Positions 23,062 to 30,449 of a DNA stretch of 35,654 bases are shown piece by piece (positions within the stretch are counted from its first letter, which is position 1; each line of letters starts with the position of its first letter). Both the position numbers and the translations under genes were made by a program. The stretch covers positions 1-35,654 of the forward strand of contig JAGBTV010000065.1 in NCBI GenBank assembly GCA_017631155.1. The letters are read 5' to 3'. This DNA is from Oscillospiraceae bacterium (GTDB lineage: Bacteria > Bacillota > Clostridia > Oscillospirales > Oscillospiraceae). The notes beneath the pieces were generated by a model. The model was not told the DNA's origin and made no database searches. It saw nothing but the letters and a program-made list of their open reading frames with translations.

Positions 23062-23841
23062 TTAAAAATTGCTGACCTCTGCGCTCTTGAGCTGCAGTTG
23101 TAGCTTGTCCGCAATCAGGGCGATAAACTCAGAGTTGGTAGGCTTGCCCTTGGTGTTGCTGACGGTATAGCCAAAGAACCGCTGCAAAGTGTCCAGATCG
23201 CCTCTGTCCCAAGCTACTTCAATGGCATGACGGATGGCTCGTTCTACTCTGGACGGTGTGGTTTGGAATGCCTTGGCTACCTGAGGATACAGAACCTTGG
23301 TGATGGCATTGATGACATCCATATCCTGTGTAGCGATGATAATGGCTTCCCGCAGATACTGATAGCCTTTGATGTGAGCCGGCACACCGATCTCATGAAT
23401 GATGCTGGTGACCATAGATTCGATACTGGTTTTGTCGGGACGGCGAACAGAAAGATTCCGCTTGTTCTCCCCACCGCGGATCTCCTCCAGTCGTTCCACC
23501 AACGCAGTAAGATCACAGGGCTTCATCATCAAATACCGAACGCCCAAAGCTGTGATAGCGGAAGAAACATATTCTGTAACAAAGCCGGATGTAGCCAAAG
23601 TGACCGGCCGTTTTTCCATGTTAGAAATTGCTTTCAGCACGCTGATGCCATCTTGTTTGGCAAGCATCAGGTCCAAAATCAGCACATTTGGCTTCAATTC
23701 TTTAATCATACGGATTGCCTGCTCCCCATCGCTGGCTGTTCCGAGAATCTGAAAACCGTCAGTGTGCGACAAAGCTGCGGACAGACCGGAACAAAACTCC
23801 TCACTGCTGTCCGCAATCAATACGGTTGTACGATGATCCAT
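23062..23841 (-). CDS. spo0A: Sporulation master response regulator Spo0A
   Basis: A 259-residue two-domain regulator. The receiver has the acidic pocket near IADSS, the phosphoacceptor Asp57 in [13 protein letters not shown], a switch Thr/Ser region (LATSG) and the conserved lysine in LMMKPCD. The C-terminal DNA-binding domain is distinctive of Spo0[63 protein letters not shown] and [15 protein letters not shown]. Its product recognises TTTGTCGAA boxes, several of which stand in its own upstream region. I start at ATG 23841, with GGAGAGGG seven bases upstream. SpoIVB, the usual neighbour, is not in the window; instead pepF is divergent. Confidence 0.97.
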   Translation of the reverse strand: MDHRTTVLIADSSEEFCSGLSAALSHTDGFQILGTASDGEQAIRMIKELKPNVLILDLMLAKQDGISVLKAISNMEKRPVTLATSGFVTEYVSSAITALGVRYLMMKPCDLTALVERLEEIRGGENKRNLSVRRPDKTSIESMVTSIIHEIGVPAHIKGYQYLREAIIIATQDMDVINAITKVLYPQVAKAFQTTPSRVERAIRHAIEVAWDRGDLDTLQRFFGYTVSNTKGKPTNSEFIALIADKLQLQLKSAEVSNF

Positions 23842-23962
23842 AAATCCCTCTCCTGACATTTGAAGATACTCCCCAAAATGTAAACGCTGAATAAATCATC
23901 TGCGGTTATTGGCGGATCTTTCGCCACGAATGCTTGCTGATTTAATCAGTATTTACATAGAC

Positions 23963-23980
23963 CACAGCACCGGTACTGTG
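23963..23980. repeat. 18-bp palindrome in the spo0A leader
   Basis: CACAGCACCGGTACTGTG is symmetric except for one pair. It lies just downstream of the predicted spo0A start point, next to an imperfect 0A box, where a repressor could act. No regulator is assigned. Confidence 0.5.
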
Positions 23981-24080
23981 TGCGACAAATATAATTTAGC
24001 ACAATATGCCCCTTTTTGCAAGAATAAAATACAAACAATCGTTCGACATCAAATGACAGGATTCGACAAAATTCGACAAA
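23981..24080 (-). promoter_or_regulatory. spo0A: spo0A promoter with phased 0A boxes
   Basis: On the minus strand two perfect 0A boxes TTTGTCGAA lie at 24080-24072 and 24070-24062, a variant GATGTCGAA at 24050-24042, and TTTGTCGCA at 23989-23981. The upstream ones are 10 and 20 bp apart, so they lie on one face of the helix. The promoter is TTGCAA (24021-24016), a 17-bp spacer and TAAATT (23998-23993). The start is expected near 23986, placing the perfect boxes at about -80 to -90, the variant at -60 and the last over the start. This predicts autoregulation by Spo0A. Confidence 0.85.
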
Positions 24081-24131
24081 ATAAGAAAATTTTCGCGGAA
24101 CCCGTAAAATAAGATATTCCGACCTATTTGA

Positions 24132-24160
24132 TTGACGGGGCGGATATTCTGATGTAGAAT
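24132..24160 (+). promoter_or_regulatory. Promoter of pepF
   Basis: TTGACG (24132-24137), a 17-bp spacer and TAGAAT (24155-24160). The two perfect 0A boxes end 52 bp before its -35, so Spo0A could also affect this gene. Confidence 0.8.
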
Positions 24161-24191
24161 AAATAAAAACGTTATTGGGAGGAATTTGCAC

Positions 24192-25946
24192 ATGAACGAA
24201 AGATGGGATCTTGACCGAATCTATACCGGTTTTGACGATCCGACCTTTGAGGCGGATGTGGAAAAAGCAAAGCAGAAGCTGGCACAGTTTTCAGACTTTG
24301 CCGCCAACCTTGCCCAGCGGGAGCCGAAGGAAGCCCTGAAAGAGGGCCTTGCGTTGGAAGAAGAATTGGAGGAGCTGGTAAGCAAGCTGGGGCTGTATGC
24401 ATCTTTGCGCCAGTCTGCTAATACCCGGGATTCTGAAGCCGCTTCTCAGATGGGCAGACTCATGGCAATCTATAGCGGCATGGCAGCTCCGGAAGCGGCT
24501 TTTGAGGAGTGGATCTCCAAGCTGACAGATTTGGAAACGCTGATTCAGTACGATGAAATGCTCAAAGAGTACAGCTTCATGCTGGGCAGAATCGTGGATT
24601 CCAGCCGCTATTTGCTTCCCGGAAGGGGAGAGGAGATCATGGCGCGGATGCGGCTGTCCGGTGGCAGTGCCTGGTCTGACCTCCAGGGCTATCTGACCAG
24701 TACCGTTCCCGTTTCCTACAACGGAGAAACCACCAACCTTTCTACTATCCGTAACCTGGCTTATGACCCGGATGCTGCTGTGCGGAAAGCTGCCTATGAT
24801 TCTGAGATCGCTTGCTATGACCGGATCAAGGATTCCGTAGCCTTTGCCCTGAACTCCATCAAGCTGGAGACCATCTCTGACTGCAAGCTTCGCGGTCATG
24901 AATCGCCCCTTGCCCGGACACTGCGCGGATCCCGGATGCAGAAGGAGACCCTGGATGCCATGCTGGGTGCTATGGATGAGTACCTGCCCAAGTTCTGGCA
25001 GTATCTGAAAGCAAAGGGAAAAGCCCTGGGTCATGCAAATGGATTGCCTTGGTACGATTTGTTTGCACCTATGGGAAATGCTTCTACAAAGTTTACCGCA
25101 GAAGATGCCCGGGATTACCTGGTAAAGCAGTTTACCACCTTCGACCAGGAACTGGCTGACATGGTGGCACGGGCCTTTGACGAGGCCTGGATCGATTTCT
25201 ATCCCCGGGACGGCAAAGCCGGCGGTGCTTTCTGTGCCGGTGCCGAGTGCCTGAACGAAAGCCGGATCCTTACCAATTTTGACGGTATGTTTACCGATGT
25301 GGTGACATTGGCACATGAGCTGGGTCATGCTTTCCACAACCAGTGCATCCAAAACCATAAGCCCCTGAACAAGAACTACTCCATGCCTGTGGCGGAAACC
25401 GCTTCCACATTCAATGAATGTGTGGTTATGGCAGCGGCCATTCAAAGCGCGGCTTCCGACGATGAGCGCCTGGCACTGATCGAATCTCAGCTGCAGGATG
25501 CTACGCAGATTATCTGCGATATCTATTCCCGTTTCCGTTTCGAGGCAATGGTTTTCGAAAACCGGGAAGAGAAGTTTATGAATGCCGACACCCTCTGCCA
25601 GTTTATGACCGAGGCACAGAAGCAGTCTTATGGTGATGGCTTGGACCACAGCTGTATGCATCCTTATATGTGGGTCTGCAAGGGTCACTACTACGGCCCC
25701 ACCTTCTACAATTTCCCCTATGCCTTCGGTGGTTTGTTTGCCCGAGGTCTGTATGCCCAGTATTTGACAGAGGGCGAAGCCTTTGTACCCAAATATAAGA
25801 AGCTGCTCTATACCACAACCGTGGCAACCGTGGAGGATACTGCCAAAGTTGCTGATATTGACCTGACGGATAAGAATTTCTGGCGGGCAGCCCTGCAGAC
25901 CATTGCCGATCAGATTGATCTATTCTGCCAGCTGGTACAGGCCTGA
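24192..25946 (+). CDS. pepF: Oligoendopeptidase F (M3 family)
   Basis: A cytoplasmic zinc metallopeptidase of 584 residues that cleaves short peptides. The N-terminal helical region begins RWDLDRIYTGFDDPTFEADV, typical of PepF. The zinc site is HELGH (375-379) with a downstream glutamate in PVAETASTFNE. EKFMNADTLCQFMTE and FYNFPYAFGGLFARGLYAQY complete the family pattern. I start at ATG 24192, because GGGAGG lies nine bases upstream; the frame also has a TTG two codons earlier. An M18 aminopeptidase begins 14 bp downstream, so the two form a peptide-degradation operon. Confidence 0.96.
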   Translation: MNERWDLDRIYTGFDDPTFEADVEKAKQKLAQFSDFAANLAQREPKEALKEGLALEEELEELVSKLGLYASLRQSANTRDSEAASQMGRLMAIYSGMAAPEAAFEEWISKLTDLETLIQYDEMLKEYSFMLGRIVDSSRYLLPGRGEEIMARMRLSGGSAWSDLQGYLTSTVPVSYNGETTNLSTIRNLAYDPDAAVRKAAYDSEIACYDRIKDSVAFALNSIKLETISDCKLRGHESPLARTLRGSRMQKETLDAMLGAMDEYLPKFWQYLKAKGKALGHANGLPWYDLFAPMGNASTKFTAEDARDYLVKQFTTFDQELADMVARAFDEAWIDFYPRDGKAGGAFCAGAECLNESRILTNFDGMFTDVVTLAHELGHAFHNQCIQNHKPLNKNYSMPVAETASTFNECVVMAAAIQSAASDDERLALIESQLQDATQIICDIYSRFRFEAMVFENREEKFMNADTLCQFMTEAQKQSYGDGLDHSCMHPYMWVCKGHYYGPTFYNFPYAFGGLFARGLYAQYLTEGEAFVPKYKKLLYTTTVATVEDTAKVADIDLTDKNFWRAALQTIADQIDLFCQLVQA

Positions 25947-25960
25947 AAGGAGAAATCATT

Positions 25961-27241
25961 ATGGATAATAGAATCAAGTCGCTGATGCGATTTTTAGATG
26001 CCGCCCATAGCGTGTATCATGCCACAGCCGGTCTTGCGGAAGAATTGGAGAAAAACGGCTATATCCGACTGGAAGAGCAAGAAAAATGGCAGCTGGTACC
26101 CGGTGGAAAGTATTTTCTGACCCGGGGTGGCACAGCGGTTGTTGCTTTCCGGATTCCTACCGAGACTCCGGTGGGCTTTATGATGAGCGCCAGCCACTCT
26201 GACAGACCCACTTTTAAGATCAAAGAAAATGCAGAGCTTACTGGAAAGTATACCCGTTTGGCTACCGAAAAATATGGCGGAATGCTGATGGGAACCTGGC
26301 TGGATCGTCCCCTGTCTGTTGCCGGTCGCGTTATGGTGGAAACCGAAAACGGTGTGGAAAGTAAGCTTGTGAATATCGACCGGGATCTTCTGATGATTCC
26401 CAATGTAGCCATCCACATGAACCGCCAGGCCAATGACGGCTACAAGTGGAATCCTGCGGTAGATACCCTTCCTTTGGTGGGCGGAGCCGGCGGTGCAGGT
26501 AAGCTGCAAAAGCTGCTGGAAAAGGCCGCAGGTGGTAAGATCCTGGGTCATGATCTGTATCTGTATATCCGACAAAAGGCAACGGTTTGGGGCGTGGACA
26601 AGGAGTTTATTTCTTCTGCAGCCCTGGACGATCTGGAATGTGCCTGGTGCTGCACCCAGGGCTTCCTGGAAGCAGAAGAAACCAGCAGCATTCCCATGCT
26701 TTGCGTATTCGACAGCGAAGAGGTGGGGTCTTCCTCGGTGCAGGGTGCCGCTTCGGATCTGTTGGAAAATGTCCTGACGCGGATCTGTAACGCCTTGGAT
26801 TTGGATCTGCCCCGGATGCTCGCCCAGTCCTTCCTGGTCTCTGCAGACAATGCCCATGCGGTGCATCCCAACCATCCGGAGTATGCTGACCCCAACAATG
26901 CTCCGGTGATGAACGGCGGCGTGGTGGTGAAATTCAATGCCAACCTGCGCTACTGTACCGACGGCATCTCTGCCGCCATCTTCCGCAAGATCTGTAGGGC
27001 AGCAGATGTGCCTGTGCAGACCTACTGCAATCGGGCGGATATTCCCGGCGGCTCTACTTTGGGTAATATTTCTCTTTCTCATGTGTCTGTTCCTACCGTA
27101 GATATTGGCTTGCCTCAGCTGGCTATGCATTCCTGCTATGAAACTGCAGGCGTAAAGGATGCGCTGTATCTTCTCAGCGCCATGAAGGCTTTCTACAGCA
27201 CATCCTTGCAGACAAACGGCAACGGATATGACCTAAAATAA
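25961..27241 (+). CDS. M18-family aminopeptidase
   Basis: A co-catalytic zinc aminopeptidase of 426 residues, related to aspartyl aminopeptidase and ApeB, which removes N-terminal residues from peptides. Family marks include SASHSDRPTFKIK (zinc histidine), YGGMLMGTWLDRPLSVAGRV, AIHMNRQANDGYKWNP, DSEEVGSSS (catalytic and zinc-binding acidic residues), SADNAHAVHPNHPEYADP and GSTLGNISLSHV. No signal peptide is seen. AAAGGAG lies eight bases before the ATG, and the gene follows pepF by 14 bp. The partnership suggests endopeptidase products are trimmed by this enzyme. Confidence 0.94.
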   Translation: MDNRIKSLMRFLDAAHSVYHATAGLAEELEKNGYIRLEEQEKWQLVPGGKYFLTRGGTAVVAFRIPTETPVGFMMSASHSDRPTFKIKENAELTGKYTRLATEKYGGMLMGTWLDRPLSVAGRVMVETENGVESKLVNIDRDLLMIPNVAIHMNRQANDGYKWNPAVDTLPLVGGAGGAGKLQKLLEKAAGGKILGHDLYLYIRQKATVWGVDKEFISSAALDDLECAWCCTQGFLEAEETSSIPMLCVFDSEEVGSSSVQGAASDLLENVLTRICNALDLDLPRMLAQSFLVSADNAHAVHPNHPEYADPNNAPVMNGGVVVKFNANLRYCTDGISAAIFRKICRAADVPVQTYCNRADIPGGSTLGNISLSHVSVPTVDIGLPQLAMHSCYETAGVKDALYLLSAMKAFYSTSLQTNGNGYDLK

Positions 27242-27261
27242 TAGGCAATATGCCTAGATTT
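27242..27261 (+). terminator. Weak terminator after the M18 peptidase gene
   Basis: A 6-bp stem TAGGCA/TGCCTA directly after the stop is followed by GATTTT. The stem is short, so some readthrough into the next leader is possible. Confidence 0.5.
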
Positions 27262-27289
27262 TCGACAGGAAAACTGTGCAAAACCATGG

Positions 27290-27318
27290 TTGCATCCTGT
27301 TGACAAATATGTTATGAT
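27290..27318 (+). promoter_or_regulatory. Promoter of the ABC-ATPase gene
   Basis: TTGCAT (27290-27295), a 17-bp spacer and TATGAT (27313-27318). The predicted start near 27325 gives a leader of about 180 nt. Confidence 0.7.
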
Positions 27319-27329
27319 ATGCCTATCCA

Positions 27330-27504
27330 GGTGAATTGCGCCTACTCCACAAAATAGACGCCGTTCATCAAAAAAGGAGGATAATTAACAACCGTTAGAC
27401 TCACGGTGCGGCAGTGTGGAGACCTGTCGTAATGCTCCCATGATTTTGCTTTGTGGGAAGTGAGAGTACACGCGAAATGTTCGGTGTGCTTAGAGTCGGA
27501 AAGT
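27330..27504 (+). ncRNA. Structured 5' leader RNA before the sugar ABC ATPase (candidate cis-regulatory RNA)
   Basis: Two modules were paired by eye. Upstream is a long hairpin, 27330-27335/27364-27369 with inner stem 27338-27344/27355-27361. Downstream is a junction closed by GACTC/GAGTC (27398-27402/27493-27497). It holds three hairpins: 27407-27414/27424-27431, 27436-27441/27453-27458 and 27464-27471/27484-27491. Between the modules stands a perfect ribosome site (AAGGAGG, about 27374-27380) with no start codon near it. The true ATG at 27505 has only a poor site, and the 3' strand of the closing stem lies eight bases before it, so opening the stem could control translation. Candidate malK-associated RNA motifs have been reported; whether this is one needs a covariance-model search. 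Confidence 0.6.
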
Positions 27505-28704
27505 ATGGCAAGTTTAACCCTGAAGAATGTCAAGAAGATCTACCCGTTCAGCGGCGACGAGGAGAAGAAGGCCAAGAAGAAAAAGAAGAAGTCCGACGAG
27601 CCTGAAAAGCAAAAGGTTAACCTGCAGATCACAGACAAGGGTGTTGTGGCTGTTCAGGAATTCAACCTGGATGTTCAGGACAAGGAGTTCATCGTTTTGG
27701 TCGGCCCCTCCGGCTGCGGCAAGTCCACTACTCTGCGTATGATCGCCGGTCTGGAAGAGATTTCCGAAGGCGAGCTGTACATCGGTGACCGTCTGGTCAA
27801 CGACGTAGCTCCCAAGGACCGCGACATCGCCATGGTCTTCCAGAACTACGCTCTGTATCCCCACATGACCGTTTATGAAAACATGGCTTTTGCTCTGAAG
27901 CTGCGCCACACTCCCAAGGCTGAGATTCAGCGTAAGGTCAAGCAGGCTGCAGAGATCCTGGACATCACTCAGTACCTGGGCCGTAAGCCCAGAGCCCTGT
28001 CCGGCGGTCAGCGTCAGCGTGTTGCTATCGGTCGTGCTATCGTCCGTGACCCCAAGGTTATGCTGATGGACGAACCCCTGTCCAACCTGGACGCCAAGCT
28101 GCGTAACCAGATGCGTGCAGAGCTGATTAAGCTGCGTGAGCGGATCAATACTACCTTTATTTATGTTACCCACGACCAGACCGAGGCTATGACCCTGGGC
28201 GACCGTATCGTCATCATGAAGGATGGCTTCATCCAGCAGGTTGGCACTCCTCAGGAAGTGTTTAACCATCCTTACAACCTGTTCGTTGCCGGCTTCATCG
28301 GCTCTCCCCAGATGAACTTCTTCGATGCTGAGCTGATTAAGGTTGACGGCAAGTATGCTGTCAAGCTGGGCAACTTGGTTGTTGAGCTGTCTGAGGACAA
28401 GCAGGCAAGACTGGCTGCAAACCAGGTCGAGGAGCAGTCTGTTACTTTGGGTGTCCGTCCTGAGCACATCCATCTGGATAAGGAAGGTATTCCTGCAACT
28501 ATCGATGTTAACGAAATGATGGGTTCTTCCATCCATCTGCATGTTAACACTATGGGCCGCGATATCATTTTGGTTATTTCCACTATGGATATGACCGGTG
28601 CTGATATTGCTGCACTGTCCATGGGTGCTACTACCGGCTTTGCTTTCCCCGGTAATGTTTGCCATGTCTTCAGCAAGGAGACCAACATCAACCTGGAAGC
28701 CTAA
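27505..28704 (+). CDS. ugpC: Sugar ABC-transporter ATPase (UgpC/MsiK/MalK type)
   Basis: A 399-residue ATPase that powers carbohydrate importers of the CUT1 class. Walker A GPSGCGKSTT (67-76), the Q-loop in VFQNYALYPHMTV, signature LSGGQRQR, Walker B VMLMDEPLSNLD and switch THDQTEAM are intact, followed by a TOBE/OB regulatory domain. Residues 14-45 form an unusual charged insertion before the P-loop, with eight lysines in ten residues (20-29). I recall similar insertions in clostridial homologues. No permease or binding protein is nearby, so it may energise several transporters, as MsiK does. Codon use (CGT, GTT, CTG, AAG) is sharply biased compared with neighbours, suggesting high expression. 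I start at ATG 27505 because homology begins there. Confidence 0.93.
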   Translation: MASLTLKNVKKIYPFSGDEEKKAKKKKKKSDEPEKQKVNLQITDKGVVAVQEFNLDVQDKEFIVLVGPSGCGKSTTLRMIAGLEEISEGELYIGDRLVNDVAPKDRDIAMVFQNYALYPHMTVYENMAFALKLRHTPKAEIQRKVKQAAEILDITQYLGRKPRALSGGQRQRVAIGRAIVRDPKVMLMDEPLSNLDAKLRNQMRAELIKLRERINTTFIYVTHDQTEAMTLGDRIVIMKDGFIQQVGTPQEVFNHPYNLFVAGFIGSPQMNFFDAELIKVDGKYAVKLGNLVVELSEDKQARLAANQVEEQSVTLGVRPEHIHLDKEGIPATIDVNEMMGSSIHLHVNTMGRDIILVISTMDMTGADIAALSMGATTGFAFPGNVCHVFSKETNINLEA

Positions 28705-28716
28705 TTTTCCTACATA

Positions 28717-28750
28717 CGAGCCTGCCTTTTGGCAGGCTCGTTTTCTTTTT
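28717..28750 (+). terminator. Terminator after the ABC ATPase gene
   Basis: A 10-bp stem CGAGCCTGCC/GGCAGGCTCG with loop TTTT is followed by TTTTCTTTTT. Confidence 0.93.
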
Positions 28751-28789
28751 GCGTGTATTTGGATTTTCCTTCCATAAACAGACTTTCTC

Positions 28790-28818
28790 TTGACAAATAA
28801 GGGAAAACATATTAAGCT
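28790..28818 (+). promoter_or_regulatory. Possible promoter of malQ-glgP
   Basis: A perfect -35 TTGACA (28790-28795) stands 17 bp from a poor -10 (TAAGCT, 28813-28818). The weak -10 would fit activator dependence or a different spacing. Confidence 0.45.
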
Positions 28819-28837
28819 TTTAACATGGAATTTTATA

Positions 28838-28899
28838 GGCATCTTTTTTGAAGATGCTGTTTTCTGATAGAAAAAAAGGAACGGTTTTACCGTCCCTTT
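28838..28899 (+). promoter_or_regulatory. Two hairpins in the malQ leader (possible attenuator)
   Basis: The first hairpin, GCATCTT/AAGATGC (28839-28845/28851-28857), is followed by TGTTTTCT. The second, AAAGG-A-ACGGT paired with ACCGT-C-CCTTT (28875-28899), is followed by ATTTCTGTTTA. Both look like weak intrinsic terminators between promoter and start codon. No competing antiterminator pairing was identified. Confidence 0.4.
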
Positions 28900-28933
28900 A
28901 TTTCTGTTTATTGCAAGCAAGGAGCGATTTACT

Positions 28934-30424
28934 TTGCGTGAAAGCGGTATTTTAATGCATATTACAGCGCTGCCCGGCCCATGGGGAATTGGAACTATGG
29001 GAAAGCAGGCATTTGCTTTTGTTGATTTTTTGCAAGATGCAGGTCAGCGGAATTGGCAGGTCTTACCCCTCACACCCACAGGCTTTGGAGATTCTCCTTA
29101 TCAGTCCTGTTCCACCTTTGCCGGCAATCCCTATCTGATTGATTTGGAGAGCTTGACGGAAGCGGGGCTTTTAACAGCAGAAGAACTGACATCCCTGAAT
29201 TGGGGCGAAAGAGAGGAACGGGTGGATTTTGGCTGTCAATACCGCAGTAAAACTGTGGCATTGCAGATGGCCTATGGCCGATTTACTGCAGGGGAAGACT
29301 TCCATGCCTTTTGCCGGGAGAATAGCAGCTGGCTTGCAGACTATTCTTTATATATGGCGCTGAAGACAAAGTTTCAAGGCGCACCTTGGTATCAGTGGGA
29401 GCATAAACTGAAGTTCCGGGAGCCTTCTGCTATTTGGCAGGCCCGTCAGGAACTGAAGGATGAGATCCGATTCTACTGTTTTGTGCAATATCTCTTTTTT
29501 AACCAATGGAATGCTCTGCATACCTATGCCCGGGAAAAGGGGGTGCGGATCATTGGCGATGTACCCATTTATGTGCCATATGATTCTGTGGATGTTTGGA
29601 GCAACCCGGAACTGTTTCAGTTAGATGCCCAGCTTTCCCTGGAGGCGGTGGCCGGATGCCCTCCGGATGCCTTTTCTGAGGACGGTCAGCTTTGGGGAAA
29701 TCCTTTGTACCGTTGGGATCAGATGGCCCAAGATGGCTATAGCTGGTGGATTCGCCGTTTAGAAGCGGCAGGGAACTGGTATGATGTGATTAGGCTGGAT
29801 CATTTTCGTGGTCTGGAGGCCTATTGGTCTGTGCCAGCCAATGACACAACCGCCAAGGGTGGTAAGTGGATCAAAGGCCCAGGTATGGATTTTATTGGGA
29901 CAGTTCAGAAAAAACTGCCGAAGTTAGAGTTAATCGCAGAGGACTTAGGCTTCCTGACCCAGGAAGTGCTGGATCTGCTGGCCCAGTCGGGATATCCCGG
30001 TATGAAGGTTTTGGGATTCGCATTCGATTCCCGGGAGCCGTCGGCCTATTTGCCCCATAACTGCTGTGTCAATGCGGTATGCTACACCGGAACCCATGAC
30101 AATATGACCATCCGGCAGTGGTTGGATACGGCTTCTGAGGATGCAATAGCCTATGCCCGGGAATATATGCGCCTGACCCCGGAAGAAGGGGATGTGTGGG
30201 GTATGATCCGCACAGCCTTCTCTACGGTCTGTAAGCTTTGCGTGATTCCAATGCAGGATTATCTGGCGCTGGGCGCAGAGGGAAGAATGAATTTCCCCGG
30301 CACACAGACAGGAAATAATTGGGTCTGGCGTGCCAAGGATGGTTTTGCAGAGCCGCAGCTTGCCAAGCGGATTCGGGGTCTGACAGCCCTTTATGGCCGT
30401 TTGGGAAGTCAAAATAAAGAATAA
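28934..30424 (+). CDS. malQ: 4-alpha-glucanotransferase (amylomaltase, GH77)
   Basis: A 496-residue cytoplasmic enzyme that transfers alpha-1,4-glucan segments between maltodextrins and releases glucose. The opening RESGILMHITALPGPWGIG, GFGDSPYQSCSTFAGNPYLI, GDVPIYVPYDSVDVW, the nucleophile region VIRLDHFRGLEAYW, the acid/base glutamate in LIAEDLG, and CYTGTHDNMT are the GH77 set. The start codon is TTG at 28934: AAGGAG lies nine bases upstream, and homology to the family begins at exactly that point. It is followed 25 bp later by glgP, giving the classic malQ-malP pairing in which glucanotransferase extends short maltodextrins for the phosphorylase. Confidence 0.96.
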   Translation: MRESGILMHITALPGPWGIGTMGKQAFAFVDFLQDAGQRNWQVLPLTPTGFGDSPYQSCSTFAGNPYLIDLESLTEAGLLTAEELTSLNWGEREERVDFGCQYRSKTVALQMAYGRFTAGEDFHAFCRENSSWLADYSLYMALKTKFQGAPWYQWEHKLKFREPSAIWQARQELKDEIRFYCFVQYLFFNQWNALHTYAREKGVRIIGDVPIYVPYDSVDVWSNPELFQLDAQLSLEAVAGCPPDAFSEDGQLWGNPLYRWDQMAQDGYSWWIRRLEAAGNWYDVIRLDHFRGLEAYWSVPANDTTAKGGKWIKGPGMDFIGTVQKKLPKLELIAEDLGFLTQEVLDLLAQSGYPGMKVLGFAFDSREPSAYLPHNCCVNAVCYTGTHDNMTIRQWLDTASEDAIAYAREYMRLTPEEGDVWGMIRTAFSTVCKLCVIPMQDYLALGAEGRMNFPGTQTGNNWVWRAKDGFAEPQLAKRIRGLTALYGRLGSQNKE

Positions 30425-30449
30425 ATGATCTCTCGAGGAGAATTGTGAT

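Noticed and set aside
27370..27400. A small leader peptide after the perfect ribosome site in the ABC-ATPase leader
   Set aside because: No ATG, GTG or TTG occurs at usable distance downstream of AAGGAGG, and the frame meets stop codons at once. The site is noted as an oddity of the leader instead.
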